Assembly (NCBI GenBank): GCA_963736425.1
Contig: CAVTOX010000015.1
Span: forward strand, 1 to 64,000
DNA from: Prado023 sp963736425
GTDB lineage: Bacteria; Actinomycetota; Actinomycetes; S36-B12; CAIYMF01
Direction: 5' to 3'
DNA: 64,000 nt
Shown here: piece after piece, positions 44,395 through 52,313 of the stretch
Layout: every line of letters starts with the position of its first letter
How positions within the stretch are numbered: the first letter of the stretch is position 1
Position numbers and translations under genes: made by a program
Notes under the pieces: model-generated
Seen by the model: only the letters and a program-made list of their open reading frames with translations
Database searches by the model: none
What the model was told of the DNA's origin: nothing

Positions 44395-45831
44395 TCAGCC
44401 GGTGCAGATGTCCTGGGCGGCGGTCGTGCTGGGCTGGTTGCCCCCGACGCCCGAGCCGGTCTTCGTCGCCTTGACGCGAACCGTGTCCACCCCGTCGTAG
44501 GTCTCGCCGAGGGTCAGGTCCAGGCGCGAACCCCGGTCGGGGTCCTCGCGCAGGACCGATCCCGGGACGGCGGCCTGCAGGGTACGGGCTGCCTCGAGCT
44601 GGTCGGGGGCGTGTCGGATGGTGGTCGCGCTCGACACCTTCTGGCGGGCGTTGATGACCCCGACCCTGAAGCCCTCGGCGGCCAGGTCCTCGGCGGCCCG
44701 GGAGCCCTGGCCCTCGACGCCGCTCGCGTTGTGGATGTCCACCAGGATCTGGGCGGGGGTCTCGGTGAGCTTCTCGCCGTCCGCGCCCTTCGTGGGCGGG
44801 GGTGGCCAGGGCTTCTCGTCGGCCAGTGCCGCCCAGATGGCGTCGGCCTTGGGTTGGTCGGTCACGATCGTCGCGCCGTCGGTGTTGGGCAGCCACGGGA
44901 GGGTGACGAACGAGATGTCCTTCGGCCGCAGTCCCGACAGGCTCGCCGCCAGGGCCAGAAGGCCGTCGGAGTCAGCGAGCGCGGTGTCCGTCGCAATCGA
45001 CTTCGAGGACTCGCGCAGCACCCGCCAGACGCGCAGCGGATCGGTGAGCAGCCCGGAGCCGGTCACCTCCTGGATCAGCGAGGACAGGAAGATCTGCTGC
45101 CGGTTGATCCGGCTGATGTCCGAGCCGTCGCCGATGTTGTGCCGGACGCGGACGAACGACAGGGCGTCCTCGCCACTCACTCGCGTCCGCCCGGCCGGGA
45201 GGTCCACGCCGGACCTGGAGTCCTGCAGCGGCCGGGTCAGGCACACCTCGACCCCGCCGAGGGCATCGATCGTCTTCTTGAAGCCGTTGAAGTCCAGCAC
45301 GACGAAGTGGTCGACCGGTAGTCCGGTCATCGCCTCGACGGTCTTCAGGGTGCACCCCGGGCCGCCGCGGTCGAAGGCGGCATTGAACCGGTCGCGGGTC
45401 GCAGGCAGCACCTTGTTGTCGGCGTCCTTGCAGGAGGGCAGGTCGACGATGGTGTCGCGCGGGATGCTGACGACCACGGCTGACTCGCGGTCCGGGTAGA
45501 CGTGGAGCAGCATCGTGGTGTCGGAGCGGGCGCCCTCGAAGTTGCCGTAGCCCTTGTTGCCCTTGCCGGTCCGCTGGTCGGAGCCCATGAGCAGGAAGGT
45601 GACAGGCCCCTCGGACAGGTCCCCGTAGTCGACCGGCCGCTCGCCCACCTGGCCACTGATGTCGATCTTCGTGACGTTGTTCTCCAGCTGCCCGACCGCG
45701 ACGGTCGCCGACCCGGCAGCCACTGTCAGCACCAGGGCGCCGGCCGACGCCACACCGGCGATGACGCGCAGGACCCGGTGGCGTCCGGAACGGCGTCCTG
45801 CGCCACGTCCTGAACCCGAGCGACCCGACAC
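44395..45831 (-). CDS. LytR-CpsA-Psr (LCP) family cell-wall glycopolymer ligase
   Basis: LCP enzymes attach teichoic acids, arabinogalactan or capsular polymer from lipid carriers to peptidoglycan. The protein has 478 aa: a short basic cytoplasmic tail, one membrane helix at about residues 20-45, an LCP domain with the catalytic arginines in GARSDTTMLLHV and SIPRDTIV and later GVEVCLTRPLQD, and a C-terminal LytR_C domain (VDIHNASGVEGQGSRAAEDL). GTG 45831 is leaderless. Gene order next to TIGR03089 and manC is typical of actinobacteria. Confidence 0.92.
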   Translation of the reverse strand: MSGRSGSGRGAGRRSGRHRVLRVIAGVASAGALVLTVAAGSATVAVGQLENNVTKIDISGQVGERPVDYGDLSEGPVTFLLMGSDQRTGKGNKGYGNFEGARSDTTMLLHVYPDRESAVVVSIPRDTIVDLPSCKDADNKVLPATRDRFNAAFDRGGPGCTLKTVEAMTGLPVDHFVVLDFNGFKKTIDALGGVEVCLTRPLQDSRSGVDLPAGRTRVSGEDALSFVRVRHNIGDGSDISRINRQQIFLSSLIQEVTGSGLLTDPLRVWRVLRESSKSIATDTALADSDGLLALAASLSGLRPKDISFVTLPWLPNTDGATIVTDQPKADAIWAALADEKPWPPPPTKGADGEKLTETPAQILVDIHNASGVEGQGSRAAEDLAAEGFRVGVINARQKVSSATTIRHAPDQLEAARTLQAAVPGSVLREDPDRGSRLDLTLGETYDGVDTVRVKATKTGSGVGGNQPSTTAAQDICTG

Positions 45832-45838
45832 GGCAATA

Positions 45839-45844
45839 AGGGTA
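45839..45844 (-). promoter_or_regulatory. -10 box for leaderless LCP mRNA
   Basis: TACCCT on the minus strand lies seven bases before the GTG start at 45831. Confidence 0.5.
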
Positions 45845-45845
45845 C

Positions 45846-45874
45846 GTGACTGACCAGATAAGCATGGGTAAACT
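45846..45874 (+). promoter_or_regulatory. Sigma70-like promoter for the secreted amidase gene
   Basis: GTGACT (45846-45851), a 17-base spacer and TAAACT (45869-45874) face the amidase gene, whose ATG is 122 bases further on and has its own GGGAGG site. It overlaps nothing of the divergent LCP -10 box but lies back to back with it. Confidence 0.45.
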
Positions 45875-45996
45875 CGCGATTCGATAACGCAAAGTCACGA
45901 CGGAATGGCCTGATTCGCCAACGGACGGGTCCAGACTGCGGATGTCCGACACGCAGAGCGACGACCCGGGGGGGACCGCCCGGGTGGGAGGCCCAC

Positions 45997-48861
45997 ATGC
46001 CCGGAACCCGTCATACGCCCGCAGGTCGTCTCTGGCTTGCCCTGGGCGCGGCTGTCCTGGTGCCGGCGCTGGTCGGGATCCCCGCCGGAGCGGTCCCGAG
46101 TGCGGTGTCCGAGCAGGCGCCAGTGCCCGCTCGGCCGGTCCAGACCACGTCCGTCCAGACCGCGTCCGTCCAGACCACGTCCGCGGCCGATGTCCGAGCG
46201 CCGTCGGTCACCTCCGTTGCCTTGAAGGGGGTAAACCGGGCTGTGCTCGCTGCGGCGCCGAGCCCCAGCGAACATGACCACGGCACGGTCGGCACCCTGG
46301 CTGTCGACGTCCCGGTGAAGCCCGCCGCAGCGGCGTCGGTGACCATCGCCAAGCCGGCGTCGTTGGTGGCTGTCACCGCGGATGCTGCCTTCGCCGAGGG
46401 GACCTCGGTGCAGGTGCGGGTCAAGGAGAAGTCCGGCTGGAGCCGCTGGACGACTCTCGAGGTGGACCCGGACCACGGGCCCGATCCCGGGTCGTCGGAG
46501 GCGCGGGGCGCCCGTCCTGGCAGCGACCCATTGATGACCCGGGACGCGAAGAAGGCCCAGGTCCGCATCGACACCCCCTCCGGGAAGCTGCCGAAGGGGA
46601 CCGAGCTCACGCTCGTGAACGCCCCGAGCGCGGCCTCCGACATGCGCGCCAGCCGGGTGTCCGCCCAGGCGGCCGTCGGCCAGCCGCCCATCGTCACGCG
46701 GGCCCAGTGGGGCGCCAACGAGTCCTGGCGGAGCCGGGCGCCGCTGTACACCCCGACGGTGCGGGCCGGGTTCATCCACCACACGGCCTCGACCTCGAGC
46801 TACAGCGCAGCCCAGGCCGCGTCGCAGGTAAGGGCCATCTACGCCTACCACACCAAGTCCCTGAAGCACTCCGACATCGACTACAACTTCCTCGTCGACC
46901 GCTTCGGCCGTCTCTACGAGGGTCGTGCCGGGGGTATTGACCAGGCAGTGCTCGGTGGGCATACCGCCGGATTCAACGAGAACACGTTCGCCGTCAGCGC
47001 CCTGGGCAACTTCGACTCCTTCTCCCCGGGGGAGGCGGACATGGCGGCCATGAAGGACTCCATCGCGCGTCTCTTCGCGTGGAAGCTGGGCCTCTACGGG
47101 GTCAATCCGGGGGCGACCGTCAAGGTGATCTCGGCGGGCTACATCAAGAAGACCCGGTACCCCCGGGGATCCACCGCCACTATTCCCGCGATGTCCAGCC
47201 ACCAGACGGTGAACTTCACCAAGTGTCCGGGCAAGTACCTCCAGGCCCAGCTGCCCTCGATCCGGGCGATGGCGGCGGCGTACTCCGACGTGGTGATCTC
47301 CGCGCCGTCACCGGCCGCGCAGACGATCACCTCCGGGGCTGCGCCGTTCACGTTCACCTCGGATGCGAACCGCTCCGTGACCTGGACGGCGGACATCCTG
47401 AGCCCCTGCTCCGACACCCCGGTCCGCTCCTACACGGGCACCACTGCGGGTCCGGGGCCGATCTCCGTCGAGTGGGACCTCAAGGACGCGACCGGTGTCG
47501 CCGTGCTCCCGGCGACGTACACGATCCGGATGTCCGGCGTCGCGGCTGACACCACGCCCGTGGCCACGGTCACCTCGGACCTCACCATCGCCCCCGCCCC
47601 CGGCGGGGCCTGGGGACCGTGCGCCAACGCCAGCCGGGTCGCGGGCGCGACCCCGGCGGCCACCTCCGTGCTGTGGGGTCGGATCTCCGCGCCCAACAGT
47701 GCGACGGTCGTGCTCACAGGCCCTGCGGATGCCGGCACCGCGTCCCTGTCGGCTGGTGCGGCCGCCGCGCCGCTTGCCCGTTCGATCGGCGCCCCGCTGC
47801 TGATCACCCCCGCGGGGTCGCTCGCCCCTGAGGTGGCGGCCGACATCCAGGCGCGCCGTGGCGAGGTGATCGTCGTGGGTGGTCCGGGTGTGGTCTCCGA
47901 TCCGACCGCGGCTGCAGTCGCGGCCCTCGGTGTGACCGTCACCCGCCTGGCGGGTGCGACGGATGCCGCGACCGCAGCGGCCGTCGCAGCGCGAATGCCT
48001 GCGGCAGCATCCGCGGTCCTGGTCTCGCCGGAGGGCTCGCCTGCCCACGCCCTGGCCGGCTCCGCGCTGGCCGCTGCCCGCGGGGTGCCGATCCTGATCG
48101 CCGGGCCCACCTCGGTGCCGGCGGAGACCGCGGCGGCCCTCGCCGGGCGCCCGTTCACGGTCGCAGCGTCCACCGGGCTGCCCGACGCGGCGCTGCCCGC
48201 CGGTGCCACGGACCGCCTCGCCGGTGCCGATACGGTCTCGGCATCGCTGGCGATCGGGGCCGCCTTCACTGCGCCCGGGTCGGCGATGGTGCTCCCGGAG
48301 GCACCTCAGGGCTGGGCAACCGCGCCCGTGGCGGCCGCAGCCGGAGTCCCGCTGCTGTTCACCCCGAGCCCGGTGCTGTCCGCCGAGCTCGCGGCCTTCA
48401 TCGCCGCGCGGTCCTCGCTGGGCGCCACCACGACGACGGTTCCTGCATCCCAGCTCAGCGACCAGGTCCTCGGTGCGACCAGCCGGGTCCTGCTGGGCCT
48501 TCCCTGGGCACCACCCGGGGTTGGTGGGCCGCCGCCGGCTGCGGGGCCCACGGCCACGGGAACCCGGAAGGTGGGCAAGGCCAACGCGAGCCCCGAGCCC
48601 GTCAAGAAGGGCCGGACCGTGAAGGTGACCTCGAAGGTGACAGCCAGGTTCACCGACAAGAAGTACCGCCCTGCGCCGGCGGGCGTTGCGTTCACCCTAC
48701 AGTTCAAGGCCAGCGGGGCCAAGAAGTACAAGGCGATTGCATCCGGCCAGACCACCGCGGGGAGGGCGACTGCCAGTGTGAAGGCGACCAAGTCGGGCCG
48801 CTACCGGATCGTGATCGGGTCGAAGAAGTCCGGCAGCGACTACCTGCGCGTGAAGAAGTGA
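45997..48861 (+). CDS. Secreted PGRP/N-acetylmuramoyl-L-alanine amidase with cell-wall-binding-like repeats
   Basis: A 954-residue exported protein: signal peptide at 1-33, a Thr/Ser/Gln linker made of a 15-base repeat (46139-46183), a preceding beta-domain, then an amidase/PGRP domain (about 225-430). Zinc ligands are His261 or His262 in FIHHTAS, His402 in SHQTVNF and Cys410 in KCPG, as in amidase_2. A middle Ig-like stretch follows. Residues 540-840 are Ala/Gly-rich with RLAGATD/RLAGADT units resembling cell-wall-binding repeat 2. The C-terminal Lys-rich beta-domain could bind anionic wall polymer. It overlaps the TIGR03089 gene (GTGA). Confidence 0.85.
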   Translation: MPGTRHTPAGRLWLALGAAVLVPALVGIPAGAVPSAVSEQAPVPARPVQTTSVQTASVQTTSAADVRAPSVTSVALKGVNRAVLAAAPSPSEHDHGTVGTLAVDVPVKPAAAASVTIAKPASLVAVTADAAFAEGTSVQVRVKEKSGWSRWTTLEVDPDHGPDPGSSEARGARPGSDPLMTRDAKKAQVRIDTPSGKLPKGTELTLVNAPSAASDMRASRVSAQAAVGQPPIVTRAQWGANESWRSRAPLYTPTVRAGFIHHTASTSSYSAAQAASQVRAIYAYHTKSLKHSDIDYNFLVDRFGRLYEGRAGGIDQAVLGGHTAGFNENTFAVSALGNFDSFSPGEADMAAMKDSIARLFAWKLGLYGVNPGATVKVISAGYIKKTRYPRGSTATIPAMSSHQTVNFTKCPGKYLQAQLPSIRAMAAAYSDVVISAPSPAAQTITSGAAPFTFTSDANRSVTWTADILSPCSDTPVRSYTGTTAGPGPISVEWDLKDATGVAVLPATYTIRMSGVAADTTPVATVTSDLTIAPAPGGAWGPCANASRVAGATPAATSVLWGRISAPNSATVVLTGPADAGTASLSAGAAAAPLARSIGAPLLITPAGSLAPEVAADIQARRGEVIVVGGPGVVSDPTAAAVAALGVTVTRLAGATDAATAAAVAARMPAAASAVLVSPEGSPAHALAGSALAAARGVPILIAGPTSVPAETAAALAGRPFTVAASTGLPDAALPAGATDRLAGADTVSASLAIGAAFTAPGSAMVLPEAPQGWATAPVAAAAGVPLLFTPSPVLSAELAAFIAARSSLGATTTTVPASQLSDQVLGATSRVLLGLPWAPPGVGGPPPAAGPTATGTRKVGKANASPEPVKKGRTVKVTSKVTARFTDKKYRPAPAGVAFTLQFKASGAKKYKAIASGQTTAGRATASVKATKSGRYRIVIGSKKSGSDYLRVKK

Positions 48862-49608
48862 CCGGACCGACGCCGACCAGACCGACGCCCTACGAGCTGC
48901 TCGGGCAGTACCCCGACCGGACCCGCCCGCTCGTCACCCACTACGACGGCCCCGACTCCCGCATCGAGCTGTCGGTGGCCAGCGTGGCCAACGCCGTGGC
49001 CAAGGCGGCCTCGATGTTGCGCGACGGGCTGGGCCTGCCTCCCGGGGCAGTGATCAGCATCGACCTCCCCCGGCACTGGCAGCTGCCGGTGTGGGTGATG
49101 GCGGCGCTGTCCGTGGGCGCGACCGTCGGTCGGGACCTCACGGGCCGGGCGTCGGGGGCTCCTGTGGACGTGCGCATCGTGGGGCCGCAGGGCCTCGCGG
49201 CGATCGCCGCCGGCACGGATCCCGACGCTGACGAGGTGTTGGCCTGCTCGTGCGATGCGTTCGGCCTGCCCGGTACCCGGTGGGGTCCCGGCCGGGGTCA
49301 TCGACATCGGCGTCGAGGTGCGCGCCCATCCCGACCAGTTCAGCCCGGAGCCGGACGCGGGCCGGGTGGCGGCGATGCTGGTGGAGGGGGTCCCAGTCCC
49401 CTGGGCGGACGTCCCGTACGCCCGTGACGCGCAGCGGGGCGCCCGGCTCTGGGTCGACGAGGACACCGCGGAGTCGGTGCTGCTCCACGCAGTCGCGATC
49501 GAGCCACTGCTGGCGCGGGGATCGGTGGTGCTCGGCACCGGACTGGACGCCGAACGCGCCGCTCGCATCCGGGCCACCGAGTCGGTCACCGGTCGCGCTG
49601 GGCAGTGA
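48858..49608 (+). CDS. TIGR03089 family protein, one frameshift
   Basis: About 249 aa. This actinobacterial family is of unknown function and looks like a remnant of AMP-forming acyl-CoA synthetases (RIELSVASVANAVAKAA near residue 33 and PPGAVISIDLPRHWQLPVW near residue 65). The break is one extra base near 49270: before it VLACSCDAFGLP, after it VPGGVPAGVIDIG, which join cleanly. The gene begins at a GTG overlapping the amidase stop. A companion of LCP/manC genes across actinobacteria. Confidence 0.85.
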
Positions 49609-49701
49609 GCGGCAGGATCCCTCGGCTGCACCCGGATCGGGCGCCGGGTCTGCGACGCGCCGCACGGACGTGCCCGCTGGCCACGGACCCCGCTGATGCA
49701 C

Positions 49702-49707
49702 GATTCT
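49702..49707 (+). promoter_or_regulatory. -10 box for leaderless manC mRNA
   Basis: GATTCT lies seven bases before the ATG at 49715. No ribosome site is visible. Confidence 0.35.
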
Positions 49708-49714
49708 GGGTCCC

Positions 49715-50798
49715 ATGACCGAAGCCGTCCTGCTCGTCGGGGGCCAGGGCACCCGCCTGCGCCCCCTGACCATCAACACCCCGAAACCGATGCTGCCCGT
49801 GGCCGGAGTCCCGTGCACCGAGCACCAGATCGCCCGTGCCCGCGAGGCCGGCGTGACCCGGATCGTGCTGGGAACGTCGTACAGGGCCGAGGTGTTCCGT
49901 GACTACTTCGGCGACGGCGCGAAGTTCGGGGTCGAGCTGATCTACGCCGTCGAGGACCACCCGATGGGCACCGGTGGCGCGATCCGGCACGTGGCCGAGC
50001 ACCTGGTGTCCGGGCCGAACGACCCGGTCATGGTCTTCAACGGCGACGTCCTGACCGGCGTGGACCTCCGACACCTGTTCACCGTCCATGCCGAGTCGAA
50101 GGCTGCCGTCACCCTGTACCTGACCCGGGTCGCCGATCCGCGGGCATTCGGCCTCGTGCCGACCGACACCGATGGCCGGGTGACGGCCTTCCTCGAGAAG
50201 CCCAAGACCGAGGCGGAGATCATCACCGACCAGATCAACGCCGGCTGCTACATCTTCCGGCGCTCGGTCATCGACGACATCCCCACTGGCCGGCCCGTGT
50301 CGGTGGAGCGTGAGATCTTCCCGAAGCTGCTGGCCGAGGGCGCGCGGCTGCAGGGCGTCGTCGACGAGGGGTACTGGCTGGACCTGGGCAACCCGCTGGC
50401 CTTCGTGAAGGGCTCTGCGGACCTCGTGCGGGGCATCGCCCCGTCCCCGGCGATCCCAGGGCGGACCGGCGAGTTCCTGGTGCTGCCCGGCGCGGAGGTG
50501 TCTCGCAAGGCGACGCTGGGCGGCGGCACCGTCGTCGGCTCCGGGGCCACCGTCGGCCCGCACGCCCAGGTGATCGGGTCCGTGCTCTTCGATGGGGCCG
50601 TGGTGGCCGCAGGCGCAGTGGTGCGCGACAGCGTGGTCGGGGCCGGGGCAGTGATCGGGGCCGGCGCCTCGCTTGGACGGCGTCGTCGTCGGTGACCGCG
50701 CGATGATCGGACCCGGCAACGAGCTCATTCCTGGCGCGCGCGTATGGCCCGGCGTCGCCCTCGGCGAGACCGCGGTCCGCTTCTCCTCCGACCGGTAG
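49715..50798 (+). CDS. manC: Mannose-1-phosphate guanylyltransferase (NDP-sugar pyrophosphorylase), one frameshift
   Basis: Makes GDP-mannose from mannose-1-phosphate and GTP for glycolipids and glycoproteins. About 360 aa. The N-terminal GT-A domain has the nucleotide loop LLVGGQGTRLRPLT near residue 6 and KPMLPVAG near 24, FNGDVLTGVD with the metal Asp near 109, and FLEKPK near 160. A left-handed beta-helix tail follows from residue 250. One extra base near 50674 shifts the last 40 residues; without it the helix ends GDRAMIGPG...FSSDR. Neighbour manB (57678) makes the substrate. Confidence 0.9.
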
Positions 50799-50811
50799 CC
50801 CTGCCCCCGGC

Positions 50812-51825
50812 CTACCAGCTGCGGTGGTCGGTGATGGGTGCCCGGGGACCGCGACGGGGTGCCGTGTGCCCGCTGTGCAGCTGCAGGAGCCGGACCGCTC
50901 GTGCCCGCTGCCCGGCCCACGGCCTCAGCAGCTCGGCCATCTGGTCGTCGTCGCCGTCGGTGCGACCGGTCAGGGCGTGCACGATCGCCCGGGCCAGGTG
51001 GAAGTCGCCGAAGGACACCGCGTCGCGATCCCCCCAGGCACGGACCCCGACCTCGGCAGCCGTCCAGACCCCGATCCCGGGGAGCGAGCGCAGGGCCCGC
51101 TCGGCCTCTCCCGGGGTGCGCTCGGACAACCGCTCCAGGGCCTCGGATCGCCCGGCCGCCATGATGATCGTGCCTGCCCGTCCCGGGTCGACCCCCGCCC
51201 GATGCCAGGCCCAACTGGGGATCCGCGCCCAGCCGGGGCCATCCGGGGCCACCACGAGCCTGGGGACGCCGGAACCCATGTCCGCGGCCACCGCCCCAGA
51301 ACCCGCTGGACCCGGGGCCGGCTCACCGAACTCCATGACGAGCCCCGCCCAGGCCCGGCTGGCCTCGCGTCCGGTCACGCGCTGCTCGAGCACCGCGGGC
51401 ACGAGGGCCTCGAGCACCCGTTCCGTGCGCAGGACGCGCCAGCCCGGCCCGAACCGTCGGTCGGCAGCAGCCATCACCGGATGCGCGTGGGCGTCGAAGC
51501 CCGCCGGGTCGTCGTCCGCGCCCAGCACCCGGGGCAGCGCCTCGAGCTCGTGCTCGGCACCCGCTCCCCACGCGCGGGCGAGCACCTGGGATCCATCGCG
51601 CCGGTAGTGGATGGTCGCCGGGCCCGCAGGGGTCCGGGTGGCACGCCAGACCTCGCCGCCGATGATCCGGATGGTGGGGTCCCCGCGGCCGTGGCCGAGC
51701 ACACCGAGCGTTGTCGACAGGTCGACCGGCCACGTGGGCGTCCACCGGCGCTCGCGGGCTCCCGAGGTCACCGGGACATCGTCCCATCCCCGATGGGCGG
51801 TCAGAACAGGGCAAAGCCACCACAT
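50812..51825 (-). CDS. DNA-3-methyladenine glycosylase II-like (HhH-GPD) protein
   Basis: A DNA repair glycosylase of the AlkA type that removes alkylated bases. The 337-residue protein (ATG 51825) has an N-terminal beta-sandwich-like part, then ERVLEALVPAVLEQRVTGREA near residue 133, the helix-hairpin-helix LRSLPGIGVWTAAEV near residue 244 and the catalytic Asp in SFGDFHLARA. The ATG lacks a ribosome site; an in-frame GTG at 51771 would cut 18 residues and fits the start of the family core (RRWTPTWPVDL) better. Close to and divergent from whiB2. Confidence 0.85.
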   Translation of the reverse strand: MWWLCPVLTAHRGWDDVPVTSGARERRWTPTWPVDLSTTLGVLGHGRGDPTIRIIGGEVWRATRTPAGPATIHYRRDGSQVLARAWGAGAEHELEALPRVLGADDDPAGFDAHAHPVMAAADRRFGPGWRVLRTERVLEALVPAVLEQRVTGREASRAWAGLVMEFGEPAPGPAGSGAVAADMGSGVPRLVVAPDGPGWARIPSWAWHRAGVDPGRAGTIIMAAGRSEALERLSERTPGEAERALRSLPGIGVWTAAEVGVRAWGDRDAVSFGDFHLARAIVHALTGRTDGDDDQMAELLRPWAGQRARAVRLLQLHSGHTAPRRGPRAPITDHRSW

Positions 51826-51848
51826 CGGGCGTGCGTTGCTCGCACTGA

Positions 51849-51865
51849 GTGACCATGATGGTCAC
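51849..51865. promoter_or_regulatory. 17-base perfect palindrome upstream of whiB2
   Basis: GTGACCATGATGGTCAC is perfectly symmetric around its centre. It lies 36 bases before the whiB2 -35 box and 24 to 78 bases before the possible DNA glycosylase starts. It looks like a dimeric regulator's operator for either gene. Confidence 0.45.
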
Positions 51866-51901
51866 AGGTTGACGCCTATCAGAAAAAGTTCGCCGCTCGT
51901 C

Positions 51902-51930
51902 TTGACTCGCCGGGTATACATGCGTGTAAT
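51902..51930 (+). promoter_or_regulatory. whiB2 promoter
   Basis: TTGACT (51902-51907), a 17-base spacer and TGTAAT (51925-51930) form a near-consensus housekeeping promoter. Transcription would start near 51937, giving a leader of about 70 bases with a GAGGAGG ribosome site before the ATG at 52007. Confidence 0.7.
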
Positions 51931-52006
51931 TTCACCCATGTGATTCACAGTGCGCGGCGGTCGGGCCTCGCAGGTAACCGGATCGCACAGGGTCGAGGAG
52001 GAACAG

Positions 52007-52264
52007 ATGTTCGAGGCTGAGGTCATTCCGCTGCTGGAGATCGAAGAGGCGTCCTGGCAGGAGCAGGCCCTGTGCGCCCAGACGGATCCGGAGGCCTTCT
52101 TCCCGGAGAAGGGTGGCAGCACCCGCGAGGCGAAGCGGGTCTGCGGGTCGTGCGATGTGCGGGCCGACTGTCTGGAGTACGCGCTCGCCAACGATGAGCG
52201 CTTCGGCATCTGGGGCGGGCTGTCCGAGCGGGAGCGCCGGCGCCTGAAGAAGCTCGCCGTCTGA
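52007..52264 (+). CDS. whiB2: WhiB-family iron-sulfur regulator (WhiB2-like)
   Basis: WhiB proteins bind a [4Fe-4S] cluster and the sigma factor to control transcription; WhiB2/WhmD is tied to septation and division. The 85-residue protein has the four cluster cysteines (C23, C46, C49, C55), the GIWGG turn at 67-71, and the basic RERRRLKK tail. The strong promoter and GAGGAGG site suggest high expression. Position next to the manB gene group fits WhiB2 in mycobacteria. Confidence 0.93.
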   Translation: MFEAEVIPLLEIEEASWQEQALCAQTDPEAFFPEKGGSTREAKRVCGSCDVRADCLEYALANDERFGIWGGLSERERRRLKKLAV

Positions 52265-52299
52265 TCGAGCACCTGACCTGCGTGGGGCTGCTGGGGCGC

Positions 52300-52305
52300 T
52301 AGCGT
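52300..52305 (+). promoter_or_regulatory. -10 box for leaderless GT2 mRNA
   Basis: TAGCGT ends eight bases before the GTG at 52314, with no ribosome site. Confidence 0.4.
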
Positions 52306-52313
52306 GGCGCCTC

